Source: Areca catechu (taxonomy: Eukaryota > Streptophyta > Magnoliopsida > Arecales > Arecaceae). From it: a stretch of 64,000 nucleotides of DNA. The stretch is taken from positions 30,626,727-30,690,726 of the forward strand of contig CM038048.1 of NCBI GenBank assembly GCA_021397845.1, written 5' to 3'. Position numbers and translations under genes: made by a program. The notes beneath the pieces were generated by a model. That model made no database searches and was not told where the DNA came from. It saw only the letters and a list, made by a program, of their open reading frames with translations. Each line of letters starts with the position of its first letter. Positions within the stretch are counted from its first letter, which is position 1. Shown here piece by piece: positions 44,038 through 56,962 of this stretch.

Positions 44038-47000
44038 GCTTGGGTACCTAAAAGAACTTCTTGATTGTCTTGCAGGAATGTCTTGCAGCCCAAAAATTGA
44101 AGAAAAGATGGTATCTCGATAGTGGCTGTTCAAGGCATATGACGGGTGACAAGGATCAGTTCATCATCCTAGAAATAAAAGAAGGAGGTATGGTTACTTT
44201 TAGAGATACTGGAAAAAATAATCAAAATCGATAAGATCAAGAGAACCCCCTGTACTTTTATTGAAAATGTATTGCTAGTAGATAAATTGAAGCATAATTT
44301 ATTGAGTATTAGTCAATTATGTGATAAAGGCTTCAAGGTTATCTTTGAATCATCTATGTATAGTGTAACAAACTCTCTTGATTCTAGTAGTAAGTTCATT
44401 AGACATAGACAATATTTATGTGGTTGATATTAATAATCTTGCCATGCTAGGTAGTTCTAGTCTAGTTACAATGAATACTAAGACTAAGGAGTCTTGTTTA
44501 TTTTAGCATAGACGATTAGGTCATGCTAGCATGCATATTATTGCCAAGTTAATTTTCAAAAACTTAGTTATAGGCATGCCTAAGTTTGAAGTAGACTTTG
44601 ATCATGTTTGTGATGCATGCTAAATGGGTAAACAAACTAGGGGGAGCTTTAAACCCAAAAATAAGATTTCAACTACTAGATCTCTAGAACTACTTCACAT
44701 GGATTTATTTGGACCAACTAGGACTACAAGCCTAGGAGGAATGAAATATGCCCTTGTGATTGTAGATGATTTTTCAAGATTTACATGAGTTTTGTTTATT
44801 GCTCACAAAGATGTAACCTTCAAAGTATTTCAAAAATCTCACAAAAAGGTTTCAAATCAGAAAAAATCTTTCAATAATTTCAATTAGAAGTGATCATGGC
44901 ACTGAATTTGAAAATCAGTTTTTTGACGATTATTGCGCATAAAACGACATTGATCATAACTTCTCCGCTCCTAGGACACCATAACAAAATGGTGTTATAG
45001 AGAGGAAAAACAGGACTTTGGAAAAGATGACCCGAACGATGTTATATGAAGGTAATCTTCCAAGATACTTTTAGACAGAAGAGGTGAACACTACTTGTTA
45101 TATTTTAAACCATATTTTGATCCATCCTATTTTGAAAAAAATCCCCTATGAGCTTTGGAATGAAAAGAAATCCAATATTAATTATTTTTATGATTTTGGA
45201 TGTAAATGGTTTGTGCTTAACAATGGTAAAGATAATTTAGAAAAATTTGATGCTAAACTGATGAAGCAATTTTCCTTAATTATTCATTACATAACAAAGC
45301 ATATAGAGTATTTAATGAAAGAATTCTTACTGTAGAAGAGTCAATGCATCTTATTTTTGATAAAACTAACCCTTCACCTTCTAAGAAAGAAGAGTGCATA
45401 GACAATGATGCAGGTACAATTCAAAAAGAGATGGAAGATATGAGCATACAAGAAATACCAATTGAAGAAGGAGAAAAAACAGTAAGGATCATGCAGATCT
45501 ACCAAGAGAATGGAGGTACGTAACTTCCCATCCTAGAGAATTAATTATTGGTGATCCTTCACAAGGCATTAGGACTAGGTCATCACATAGAACTACACAT
45601 AACTACTTAGCCTTTGTATCATAAATAGAACCTCATACCTTAGAAGAAGCTAAAAATGACCCAAACTGGATGATGGCCATGCATGAAGAATTGAACCAGT
45701 TTGAAAGAAATAAGGTTTGGACATTAGTTGATAGACTTTCAGACCATCCAATTGTAGGAACCCAATGGGTCTATAAAAACAAATTAGATGAACAAGGAAA
45801 TGTAGTGAGAAATAAAGCTAGATTAGTGGCTAAGGAATATAACCAAGAAGAAGGCATTGATTTTGATGAAACATATGGACTTCTTGCAAGACTAGAAGGC
45901 ATTAGATTACTTCTTGCATTTGCTTGCTACATAAATTTTAAACTCTTTCAAATGGATATGAAAAGTGCATTTTTAAATGGTTTTATCTTTGAACAAATTT
46001 TTGTATAACAACCATCGGATTTTGAAGATCATGTTTTTCCAAACCATGTGCTTAAACTGAATAAAGTATTGTATGGTTTGAAACAAGCACCTAGAGCCTG
46101 GTATGATAGACTTAGTACTTTCTTGATTGAAAATAATTTTTCAAGAGGAAATGTTGATAAAACTCTTTTCATCAAGAAGAAAAATAATGATATATTGGTT
46201 GTACAGATTTATGTTGATGATATTATATTTGGTGCAACTAATGAAACTCTTTGTAGAGAATTTGCTAAGTTAATACAAGGAGAATTTGAAATGAGCCTAA
46301 TGGTTGACCTTAACCACTTCCTTGGACTTTAAGTGAAACAAATAAAGGAAGGAATCTTCATCAACCAAGCCAAATACACCAAGGAAATAATCAAAAAATT
46401 TGGGATGGAGACAAGCAAACAAATGAACACACCCATGAACCCAACCTGCAGATTGGACAAAGACGAAAATGGATCCTATGTTAACCAAAAGCTTTATAGA
46501 GGTATGATCGGATCCCTATTATATTTGACTGCAAGTAGACCTGATATCTTGTATAGCGTATGTGTATATGCTAGATTTCAATCTAATCCTAAAGAATCAC
46601 ATATACTTGCTGTTAAGAGAATTATCAGATATTTGAAAGGTACAAGTAATCTAGGTCTTTGGTTTTCAAACTATTCTTCATTAAATTTATTTGGATTTTC
46701 GGATGCTGACTATGCTGGTTGTAGAATTGATAGAAAAAGTACTAGTGGCACATGTCAATTTCTAGGATTAAATTTAATCTCATGGCATTGTAAGAAACAA
46801 AACTCGGTAGTACTTTTTATTGCTAAGGCAAAGTATGTTGCTGCAGGGAGTTATTGTGCACAAGTGTTATGGATTAAATAATAACTAGAAGACTTTGGTG
46901 TTACACAATCTAAAATTCCAATCAAGTGTGATAACACAAGTACTATAAATTTGACCAAAAATCCTATTCAGCATTTTAGAACTAAGCATGTAGAGATTAG

Positions 47001-47133
47001 ACACCATTTTATTAGAGATCATGTTTTGAATGGTGACATTGAACTATAATTTATCCCAACTAAAAACCAATTAGCTGACATTTTTACTAAGCCACTGAAT
47101 CAGGATAGATTTGAATTGCTTAGAGGAGATTAG
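44038..47133 (+). pseudogene. Pol of A (protease, integrase, RT, RNase H)
   Basis: Protease WYLDSGCSRHMTGD (44109). Integrase zinc part RLGHASMHI to CDAC and ELLHMDLFGP near 44690, degraded after 44770. RT in 45670-46332 with WVYKNKLDEQG, FQMDMKSAFLNGF, YGLKQAPRAWYDRLS and YVDD (46210). RNase H 46333-46881 and beyond, with TAA between (46330), TAA TAA at 46879 and TAA at 47047, each at a likely Gln codon. Ends at TAG 47131. Matches SIRE-lineage RT. Confidence 0.9.
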
Positions 47134-47649
47134 GTCTTTGTGATCCTTTCTAGATTTTCCTAACCTAATTTTCTCAAAACTAAGGAAAAATCATCTAGAA
47201 AACCTCCTATATCTATTCAAGATTGTTGAACAACTTTCCTTGAGATTTCATTGAATTAAACTCAATTTTTGAATCATTTCAACTTTTGTAGAAAGTTTTT
47301 GTTCGAGTCGACTCGAGCAATTTTGCTCTGGTCGAGCCAGCTTGAATTTTTGATTTCTCTGCTCTTTCTCTGGTTGAGCCGACTAAGTCAATTTAGGGTT
47401 TGCCTAGTTGACTCGGAGTTCTGGTTGTTTTGAGTTTGCTCTGGTCGAGCTGACTCAGATGATTTTAGGGTTGAGCGAGCTGACTCGGATGTTGGGAAAA
47501 TGCTCTTTTTAATAGATCCGTGTAATCTTGTTCTTACATTTTACTCCTATTCTACTCAAAACTCTAGCATTCTACTCGAAACCTTCACCAATCCACCAAA
47601 AAACCTTTCGCTAAAGCCTTGATTTTCTATTTCTTGCAATTTTGTTGCA
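47134..47649 (+). other. Pol-ORF3 spacer of A with GAGYCGACTC motifs
   Basis: No gene. 47300-47490 carries about six copies of the LTR motif (GAGTCGACTCGAG, GAGCCGACT, GAGCTGACTC), here inside the element instead of in the LTR, just upstream of the third ORF. It could be part of an internal promoter or leader for that ORF; that is inference. Confidence 0.65.
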
Positions 47650-49121
47650 ATGGCTCCAAGAAGATTTGCGCGGAAGCATTCTCATGCAGCTAAATCAAGC
47701 TCTCCCAGTAAAGATCTGAAGAAAAAGAGAGAAAAGAGAAGTAGATCCTCTCTAGAATGAAAAGAAGAAGAAGCACCTTCTCCAACCGGGCAAATCATCT
47801 CAATGGCCAATCGGCCTATTACATGTGGTAGAAGGATCGATTTCTCTTTCCTGGAAGAACTAAAAATGAAGATTGGGAATTAGATTGACAACAAAGGTTG
47901 GAAGTTTTTCTGCTCATTGGACATTCCAACCTACCCTTCCTTGGTAAGAACCCTCTTTGAAAATTTTGTTCTTGAGGAATACCATTTGGAATCCATTGTC
48001 AAGGGAGTAAAAGTCATTGTGGATGAAGAGAAATTGAGCAACCTGCTTCAAATGACTACTAATGGTGCGACAGAGCTAACCCTAAAGGATAGGGAACATA
48101 CACTGAGACTCATCTTGGAAAGATCAGATGTAAGCTCCGTCAAACATGTTTAAGCCAACAAGCTATCCAAGGAAATACAACTACTCCACAACATGATTGG
48201 TCAAATTTTTCTTCCCAGAAATGGTCATTTCGATTAGGTGAGTGAAAGGAATATGATCCTTATGGAACATCTTATTGAGGGATAACCCCTCAACCTTCCA
48301 TACATTATGATGATACAGATGAGGGAGGCAGCAAGAAAGATCAAGGTATGCTTGCCTTATGGTATGGTATTCACCTTATTATTTGAAGATGCTGGAATTG
48401 ACCTAACTGATGAATTTGGCATACCTCTTCACCATTTAGACACCTATTCAATTAACTCTCTTTGAAGAATGGGATATCAATTACAAGAGGGAGTCTGGAT
48501 GAAGAAGATATCTGGTCAAATAACTGCCACATCCTCTGATGATAACATTGATGAATTTCCTGCTGATGAAACAAAATAATCTAAGGACAATAATGAAGAC
48601 ACTTCTAAATGGTCAATGAAAACTCCATCTGAAATTAAAGAGTTTATATCTCAACAAATGGAAACCATTTCTGATTCTCTTACAAGCCACATCAATCTAC
48701 TCTCAATGAATTTTGCCAATCAATTGATGCTAGCTTGCAAAAAATCAAGTCAGAACAGAAGTTTCATAAGGAAAAGATGCAAAGAGAGATGGACAATTTC
48801 AAAGAAGAAATTCAAAATATCCTACTGCACTCTCAGAAGGAAACATTTACTGCTGAGGATGCTTCTTTACAAACCTTCAAAGAGTCAATAGCACCTCTTG
48901 CTCAACCATCTCCTATGCCTTCAAAGTTTCCTTCATTTGATCCACCTTCATCCAAAGCTGGACCTGCTCTAACCAAAAAGAAACCAAAAACCAAGAAAAC
49001 AAAGACACCTATAGCCCCAGTTAGAACTAGATTTCGGGATCTAAGGTTCAAACCTCTGAAAACTAAAACCTCAGATAAGGTTATAGATGTTTCCTCTTCT
49101 TCTAGTGAGGAAGAAGAATAG
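47650..49121 (+). pseudogene. Third ORF of A (plant transposon-protein-like domain)
   Basis: From MAPRRFARKHSHAAKS at 47650. Basic N-terminus, then GWKFFCSLDIPTYPSLVRTL, IVKGVKVIVDEEKLSNLL, FLPRNGHFD and PYIMMIQMREAARK, the layout of the Transposase_32-like plant domain. A helical stretch and Ser/Glu-rich end (VSSSSSEEEE) follow. Stops near 47757, 47881, 48151 and 48236 and a frameshift near 48740. No signal peptide or membrane segment that would support a true envelope. Homologous to B's minus-strand ORF. Confidence 0.8.
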
Positions 49122-49963
49122 GTTGATTAGTTGGACTTTTCATTGTAATGATCATATCTTTGTACTTATGACTTTTAATAGCCCTCACTTCTTATCTTTT
49201 CCAATCAAGAAACTTTGTGATTGAAAAGAAAGAAATCTTATCTTGCTTTTGTACTTTGTATTGAAAATTTCCGAATGAAATGAAAGTTCTTTTGATGTTA
49301 GCTATTATTGTCATGAGTTATTTTTGTGCTTATGCAATGCTTTCAATTTTAATTAGAATATCCAAATAAAATTGAGAAAGTGAAATTATCTCAAACAAAT
49401 ATTAAATACTTTCTCATTCTATTTTAAAATCTGAAATTTATTGTAGATAACTTTTTGATTATTTGACAAAAAGGGGGAGAATGGTATCTATGTTGAGCTA
49501 TCATGAAAATTCTGAGAAAAATTATTCTTAAAGTACTGAAAAGAATGAAAAAGGGGAGCATATAAGTGATTATGTTTATATGAGCCTAACTGTTTCATTA
49601 TTTTAGAACCTATAGAAAGGGGGAGATTTTCGTAAAGATGGCTTTAGCTCTAAACCCTTCTTTTGCTCTGTTTGGTTTAAATTTTTTTTGTTATCAAATT
49701 AGCTTTAATTATTTCAATCTTAAACTCTGATACTTCATGTTTGTGCTAATTCTGATATTATGAAACATGCAAAGTTTAATACCTTGATATACACAAAAGC
49801 ACTAACATCGATACTATACAATTTCATCTTAGAGCTCTAATACTTATTTACAAATATAATTAGCTCTAATACATGTGCATACTTGCTTTCAAATACTTTT
49901 ATACATGTAATTGTAAAGAATTTTTCATGCCCAGTATTTTGTCATCATCAAAAAGGGAGAGAT
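49122..49963 (+). other. 3' untranslated end and polypurine tract of A
   Basis: AT-rich, no gene. Ends with AAAAAGGGAGAGAT directly before the 3' LTR. A similar tract (AAAAAGGGGGAGAAT) is at 49468-49482. Confidence 0.8.
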
Positions 49964-51585
49964 TGTTGACCCCATAAGTGATTTTGATGATAACCAAATA
50001 TTGGTGTATGTATTTGTTTTACTAATAACTCTTCAAGTTGTTTACAAGTTTTTGTAGGATGAATTCAGTATTCAAACTTCAACTCCTACATTTACATTTT
50101 TTGTTTTGAGTTGTGTTGTAATCGAATTTTGTAAAGAAGAATCTAAGGAAAAAGTAAAGAAAGATCATAAAATTGGATTACTTCTAAGTGTGTTTCAAGT
50201 TATTAATTTCTTGAAAACCCGTTGGAATTGAAGACTTCTTGAAAGCTTGAAGACATGCTGGATGAATTCTAGAGAAGGACTGAGAAATTCACTGATACAT
50301 TCATCCGAGCCGACTCGAGGAAGAAGAGAGCTAACTCTAGTACTTGGCACACATGAGATTTCTGGCACACAGATACCCGAGCCGACTCTAAGGGACTCGA
50401 GCCGACCCAAAGGAAGTCCGAGCCAACTCCATCACATGGTCAGACATTCGAGCTGACTCTTCAAAATATCAAGCTAACTCCTCCAGAGTCTAGAAAATTG
50501 TTTCTGAGCAGAACAACCATCCGAGTTGACTAGAATAGAAGTTAGCCGACTCGTCCAGACTGACACTTTGAAGGCCCGAGGATCCGAGCCGACTTAATTC
50601 AAGGCGAGCCGACTCTTATAGAGTGAAGAATCAAGATACTATGCAAGCAAGCCGACTGTATTGAAGAGAGTCGACTCAACCAGAACTCCTCTGAGGATCC
50701 GAGCCGACTCGAGTGATCCGAGTCAACTTGAAGGTCGATTTCAAACTTGCAACGACTAGTTTTAGAACTCAGAATTTGAATCCAAAAAGTGCTCCAACGA
50801 GCAAATATCACATCCCAACGATCTACAATGACTAAAATTGCCTTGGAATGATGGAAGGCCATATATTTGAGGGATTTGAACTTCTTTAAAAGGAAGTGTT
50901 AGAGAGTTCCAAAGATATTTAATGCTTTATTGAACATCCAACCTACCAACAAGAAAAAGAGCACCAAGATCATTCAAGACAGTCTTCAAGTCTTCTCCAA
51001 CTCTCATCTGAAGCTTGAAGCACTTTGCAAAGAAGCAATAGAAGCCATTAAAGTGCATTGAAGTACATTCAAGTGGGCTTCTCTCAAGCTGCATCGGTAA
51101 CCACTTGACAAAAATTAGTTTATCACTTTGTTGCATTTATTTTCAATTCATTCTTGAATTATTGGGTTATTGGTGAGCTCGGTTGAAAAACAAAATAGGT
51201 TCTTGGTGAGCATTTGTTAAAAACCAAGTGTTGGGTTTTTGGTGATCCTGGTAAAATCAAGTTGGGTTTCTTTGGTGATCCCGGTAAAACCAAAGTGTAG
51301 AGGTTTGGATTATGAGCCTGTTAAAATAATCCGACTGTATTCCAGTGGGGGATATAGTGGAAATCCCAAGTGGTAATCTTGGGTAGTAAATGTAGGAGCT
51401 GGGTTGCTCTGAACCACTATATTTTTGTGTGTTTGTGTTGTGCCTCTCTGATTTACTTTTACTTTTGCTGTTAATTAGTTCATCACAGCTCCTAACACCT
51501 CAACAGGGATTTCATAAGCACAAAACTACTTAAATTTTTTAAATTTCCAATTCACCCCCCTCTTGGGAAAGCCACTTGGGCAACA
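49964..51585 (+). repeat. 3' LTR of A
   Basis: TGTTGACCCC start and CAACA end, 1622 bp. Motif cluster at 50306-50730. TTTCT follows. Confidence 0.92.
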
Positions 51586-51720
51586 TTTCTCTATCACTCT
51601 AAAGGGTCCAACTCCGCAGCATAACAGAATCTCCTACATTAAATTTCTTGGCTCTTTTTCGGGAATTAGCCAGTTTGTTTCAAAATTAATGCTTAATGCA
51701 AATGATGCACCTAACTTGTA
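51586..51720 (-). pseudogene. Integrase tail of D (proximal part)
   Basis: Complement reads NKLANSRKRAKKFNVGDSVMLR, a frame change, and ends at VIEK codons broken by A. Continues at 30118. Confidence 0.8.
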
Positions 51721-51798
51721 CTGACACCTAACAAAAATGCAGACTTAACTATGCATTCCTATTGAGAGGAACTTTATTGGACTCTTTTGGGCCTAAAC

Positions 51799-53489
51799 CT
51801 AATAGACTTTAGGCTCTCTAGGTTTGACCCTGGTTTGACATGCACATGAAAATTTATAATGAACTTCTAGTAAATGCCAAAGGGTCTTCCAGAAGTAGGT
51901 AGCAAATGAGATGGGCTCTAAGGATTCATGCAACTTGGTAATCTCAACAAAATGTAACCTAATGGTTCTAGACACATGAGAAGAATCAGGGAAGGGTAAG
52001 AAATAGGGAGGGGATTCAAGGACTGGTTCTGGGCTAAGGAGACTGACTTTAATGTATGAATATTGAGTTATATTTATGGGCAAGAAAAGGTCCATGCTAT
52101 GGAGGGATGGGTCAACAATTTCTGGAAAGAGGTCTTCAATGGAAACTGTAGGAGGGGATTCATCCTGAGGGTACTGAATTAAAGAGATCATGTCCTTAAT
52201 AAATTTCTTGGACTCTTGAATTTTAGGATGGCTCTATAACTAGGCTTTCTTCTAGTGGCTCCTCAGGTAAGATTCTAATAGAAGGGTCAGGTTTCTTAAG
52301 AACTTGTTCCTGGACCTCCTCTATGGACAACTCTTGTGAACCTTCATTTTCATCTACTATGTTCGATCTTGGCTCAGTCACTCCCTCAAATTCTATAGTG
52401 GGTTCAGGATCTTTATCCTTTGATTCCTCAATGTGTTCACTCTCTTGTTCCTCTTCTTTACATTCCTCCTTAAAGTCTTCTCCTTTGTATTCGTCTACTA
52501 AACTTGGATTAGCCTCATATACTTTTACATTGGGTTCAGACTCATCTTCATCTAGCTCACCTAGGTGTAGGATGCAGACTGGACACTAGCTAATAAAATG
52601 GCTTGGTTTGTGACATCTAAAACACACTCTTGGGGCATTGGAACTCTTCTGAACCTCTACAGACTTGTCTTTATCTTCCCTAGGGGTCATAGTGGTACTG
52701 GGCTGGGGTTGGCTCGGGTTGGGCTGGTTAGGATATGGTCCTGGGCTAGGGGCACTAGTCCTATAGGGTTTAGGTTGACTAAAGGGAAGTGGACTAACAC
52801 TAGGCTCATATCTAGGGGTACTGATCTTATGGGATTCAGGTTGACTAGGGAAAACTGGGCTATACCCATAAGTAATAATCTCATCAGCTTCAGTTGGCTA
52901 AGAAAAACTGGCCTAGTACTGAACTCATATCTAGGGATACTATTCCTATTGGAATATGGTCGATTAAAGGTCATTGGTCCCTTGGACTCATAGGATGGGT
53001 TTTATAGGATATGGGTTCAAAGGATCAGGGTGCATAGGAACTAGGTTCATAGGATTTGGAATCAGATCTATAGGTTGTGGCTCTCTTATCCTGGTCAAAG
53101 AAATCATGATTTGGTTTCCTAGGGTTGGGCTCCTGGTATGGGTCAAAGTATGGGACTCTCCTAGGGTTAGGCTTAGCATGGATCTTAGGGTCAGGCTCAG
53201 GTTTAGGTCTAGTATGGGGCTTAGGGGCTTTCCCTAGATCTCTTAATTGGTTCCCTACCTAGTCAAAACTATTGGTTAAATGGTCAATTTTATGGGTTGC
53301 TTGCTTATTCAATTGGGTCATTTGGTCAAATCTAAGATTTATTTGGGTGTTCATTTGGTTTATTTGGATGGTTAATTGGGCAACCATCTGGTCATTCATG
53401 GCTTTGAAGAGAGTTTCAAGATTCGATTCCATGGTTGAGCTGGGTTAGGGTCTAGATTGATAATAGTGCGTTCTTGACCTGGTGGTCAT
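51799..53489 (-). pseudogene. Gag-like ORF of D with a zinc knuckle
   Basis: MTTRSRTHYY at 53489, then a stop, MESNLETLFKAMNDQM, a coiled coil, and repeats NPRRVPYFDPYQEPN. A CCHC knuckle, CFRCHKPSHFIS-stop-C, is at 52583-52624 with TAG inside. Next come DEYKGEDFKEE, an acidic part with frame shifts, and an intact C-terminal frame (51799-52191) with FATYFWKTLWHLLE and KFSCACQTRVKPREP. The knuckle is the best evidence that these ORFs descend from Gag. Confidence 0.8.
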
Positions 53490-54708
53490 GCAATCAATCA
53501 AACAAGGTGTATGATGCAGTCAGGCACACAAGATGAAAATGGACTGCAGTTTGCTAGACCTAGAGCTAAAATTGAAAGGGTCTACTCAACTTACACTTAA
53601 CTCAGCAACTAATGCTTCACTGGCCAGGCAAGAGATGGGGTGGTGGGAGGCTCTCCCTGCCTATGACAGGGTCTTAATTAAAAACCACCAATCCACTTAG
53701 GGTGTTTGCCTCTGGACCTCTAGCCTTAGACACTAGTTTTCAATAATAGCTGAGAAATTAAGTACACTAGTTTACCTACACAACTCGGACCTAACTTGTT
53801 GGTGTCCCTAGCTCACTAGAGCAAATTAGGTTGCTAATTAATTTTAATTAAGGCTTGGGTTTTGATGCTGGGTGGTTATTTGGATCCAAGACAGGTGATG
53901 AAATCCTATCATGATCTGAGATGGAAAATTGCCCTTAAGATTAATTAAATGAGATGATAACAATTGATGAACCCTAATGCAAATTAATAAAAATCAGAAA
54001 TAAAAAATATTTTTTTGGTATTTTATGAGGTGGAAAATTGAATTTAAGTTGATTAAATTATCAAACAAAATTTGGGCTTGGATTGGGTAGGGTTTGAAAG
54101 TGAATTAGATTTGGTTCAGTCAAGAGTGCAGAAATCACAGAATCAGAAATTAGGGTTTGCTTTGATGTAGAATTTGGTATGGTTTTCTATGAAAAAAAAA
54201 TTCTAAAAATTTTAGAATAGAGAATTATCATTGAAGATGATCCCTATAAAATCTATTGTAAATAAAAATTTAGATGATGATGCAAAACCTAGGGTTTTCA
54301 GACTATGTGCAGAAAATCAGGAATTCTATTAGGATTTCTAGGATACAGATTTTTATAATTTTTTTGTTTCTATAAAAGTAATAAAAAATTATGAAAATTA
54401 CCAGGACTGAACAGAGAGTATGTATTGCAAATTTCAGAGAAAACTAAAAAACTTAAGTTGATAAAATAGATAAAAAATCAGATCCCTAATGTAGGTGACA
54501 TGACGCAGAAATTTTCTAGGGCAGAAAATAGGTATGGAAAAATTCTTCAGACCAAAATAAATCATGAAAAACTTCTAATAAATATTTTCAATTACTAGGA
54601 ATTCATAAAAATAAAAATTAGGGTTTTCTAATTTATCTACATATAGAAATAGTAAAAATAATAGACTATGTATAAGAATTATGGGATGCAGAAACTAGCC
54701 TTAAACAT
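53490..54708 (-). other. Leader of D
   Basis: No gene. Shared leader block at 53616-53740 (plus-strand GGCCAGGCAAGAGATGGGG to AGCCTTAGACACTAG). 54000-54660 is AT-rich. Confidence 0.7.
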
Positions 54709-54720
54709 GCTTTGATACCA
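54709..54720 (-). other. Primer-binding site of D
   Basis: GCTTTGATACCA on the plus strand, 3 bp from the LTR. Confidence 0.9.
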
Positions 54721-54723
54721 AAC

Positions 54724-56119
54724 TGATGCGGGACTATTCATGCATGCCAATTATTGTTATGTTATTAGGTATTAAGTTAGGAGTTTTTATCCTAAATTTT
54801 AAGCCAACATATTAAGCGAAGAATTCTATAGAAAATCTGAAGCACAGGTATGCAGAAATAAACTCTAAAAGTGAAGAAACAGGACCGCCAAGGCTGAGAA
54901 GCCCTGGTTAGGACCAGCTCTTCTACAATACCACTACCAGAGGAGTCTAGGGGGTGTACCTGGTAGAGGTTTGAAGATCAATCCATGAAGAGTTCGCTCA
55001 TGGCTCCCGGATGCGGACTGAAAAATAAAGCTATCGACCCTGCAGATTCATGGCTTTCAATCTGGTGACCCAAAAGCTGGTCAGATGAAATCCTTGGATA
55101 CGTGAACTTAAGGGACCTACAAATCACCTATCATGGATTAGAAAACAATGAAAAGTAGGCTAGATCACTGAAAGATGAAGAAGGGAATAGGGTTGTTGAT
55201 GGGTGGCTAGGGCTTCTGGTTGGAGGGCTTGGAGGCAGGGTGCAGGGGTTGGGATCACACAAATATCCTGCACACAGAATTCACATAGAAGTCATAGAAT
55301 TTTAAGGAAATCTCAAGAGAAATTCATTCATAATAATTCATAATAATTGATCAAAATACATGAGAGAGGGGCCTTTATATAAGCATACAAGCTTGGGCTC
55401 CAAGTAAGGGCATACAAGTAAAACCCTATGCATCCTTTTCCTTTACAAATACATAGAAATCTCCTCTCCCAAATAGGTTCAAACTTCCTTTTCTCACTAG
55501 GATTACTCCTCTCCTTCTCTTTGACTTGGTCTTGGCCAAGGGAGGTGACCATAAGTGGGACGCCCAAAGGGAGGTAATCCTAAGGGTGGGGTGCCAATTC
55601 ATGATGGCTTTGGGCTTTGGGTGGCCTACTTCAGTGCTACGTTGGTTCTAGGATTTCTTCCGGTTATCCTCTTGGCAGGTTGATGTAGTGATGATCCTTC
55701 TCATGTAATCCAATGTGGCACATCCAGATATGACTGGGACTCCTTGAAGTTATGAAATTCTTGTTTCGGTTGGGGTCCATCAGTGTCTTGAGTCTTCATA
55801 CTGGACTGGACTCAAAATAAAAAAGTCCTCAACATGAGCAGACTCATGACTTGACTCAACAAAACTTGACTTGACTTGACTTATCCAAAACCCTAATGGT
55901 ATGGATGACTCTAATTACAGGACTCAAATGCAGAAAGGGCAAAAATAGGACTCAGAGGCCAGATACAGAGTCAAAATAGGACTAAGGCACCATAATACAT
56001 ACTTGAGTGGGCTAAGCCATTATCACAAAATTATACTCAATTACTCAAAACTTTTCTAAGATAACCATAGAGGGTTGAGAAGCCTCTGTCTTATTCTGGT
56101 ACCTCTGGTGTTTGCACCA
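54724..56119 (-). repeat. 5' LTR of D (complete)
   Basis: Plus-strand TGATGCGGGACT start, TTTGCACCA end, 1396 bp. Alignable with E's LTR. Confidence 0.9.
55373..55382 (-). promoter_or_regulatory. TATA box of D LTR
   Basis: Complement CTTATATAAAG, followed downstream by CAATT-rich sequence. Confidence 0.5.
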
Positions 56120-56962
56120 CAGCCCCTCATCAGTTGGTCCCTAGAAGGCCATTGGTGTATGTTCACCTTTAACCAAGATAATCTTATCAAGCATTTTTTG
56201 GCTGATTACTCCTTAGCTTTGATGGGAGCACTCAGATCAACCCTTAATTCTTGCATCGGGTAATGAGCAGGTCCTTTGATAATATTCCTACTTAAACTTT
56301 TCGAAGGTCAACATGATCGATGCTCACTTTCATGCCCCCGATTAAATGGTCAAAAGGTTACATCATGCCTTATAATCACTAATTATTGCCACCTGATCAC
56401 CGTGGCCTATAGCTGAGGTCAAACTTAGAAGGTGCCCCTGTCGCTCAGGATCTTGCTCGGATGCCAAGATCTGCAAAACAGAGTTAGAGACCCGGGCTAG
56501 TGGTCCTGGTGGGGGCACTCCAACGCTCAAGTCAGTGGTGATCCAGGGGAATAGATCCTCCCGGTCGAGTCCCAAGGGTGGACTCCATGCTAGTAGGAGA
56601 ATTTATGAAATGAGAGAGTGCAAGTGGGTCGAGAGCAGAAAGTGGGAGTGGCAGCAGAGGAGAGCTCGGGTCGAGTGGCTGTGTCCGTCGAGACCCCTCC
56701 TGGGGGTTTTGTAGTAACCTAGAGCGAAGATCTTCCAGTGCACTACCCTCTTCTTGCCAGTTTGTGACCTCACTCAAACTTGGTTGAATTCACCTCCCTC
56801 GTTTGAACCTTGGGAGAGCCCTTTTAGCTAGGGTTTTGTACACTGCTTACCTCAGGATTCTTCTTTTTCTTACGGGCGCATGCGATGATGTTTCATGCCA
56901 TGGACGGGATGTCTTTACTTATTTGTGGTATAGATCTTCTTCATCCGAGGTGGGGCCAATCC
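56120..56962 (+). other. Unassigned sequence right of D
   Basis: No recognisable gene or repeat. Short frames on both strands (56363-56777) have no family match and look like chance. Probably upstream sequence of the M unit that D landed in. Confidence 0.5.

Larger units (their letters stand above)
30119..51585 (+). mobile_element. SIRE-type copia element A with third ORF, split by B
   Basis: LTRs 30119-31780 and 49964-51585, primer site 31783, gag, pol, a downstream third ORF and a polypurine tract at 49951. Target duplication CTTCT (30114-30118) and TTTCT (51586-51590). Removing A restores continuity of D's integrase tail codons. Without B it is about 11 kb, normal for the SIRE/Maximus lineage, which is known for a long Gag and an extra ORF after pol. 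Its LTRs differ by several percent and all ORFs are broken. Confidence 0.93.
29144..56119 (-). mobile_element. Gypsy element D, split by A, left LTR truncated
   Basis: Minus-strand element: left (3') LTR remnant 29144-29715, integrase tail and chromodomain 29716-30118, A inserted, integrase tail 51586-51720, gag-like ORF, leader, primer site 54709-54720, 5' LTR 54724-56119. Without A the internal region is about 3.5 kb and, like C, E and H, has no RT or integrase core. Right flank CAGCC would be the target duplication; its partner was lost at the 29143 deletion. Confidence 0.88.

Noticed and set aside
47650..49121. A's third ORF as a true envelope gene
   Set aside because: No signal peptide, transmembrane segment or fusion-like motif visible; the sequence fits a plant transposon-protein-like domain.
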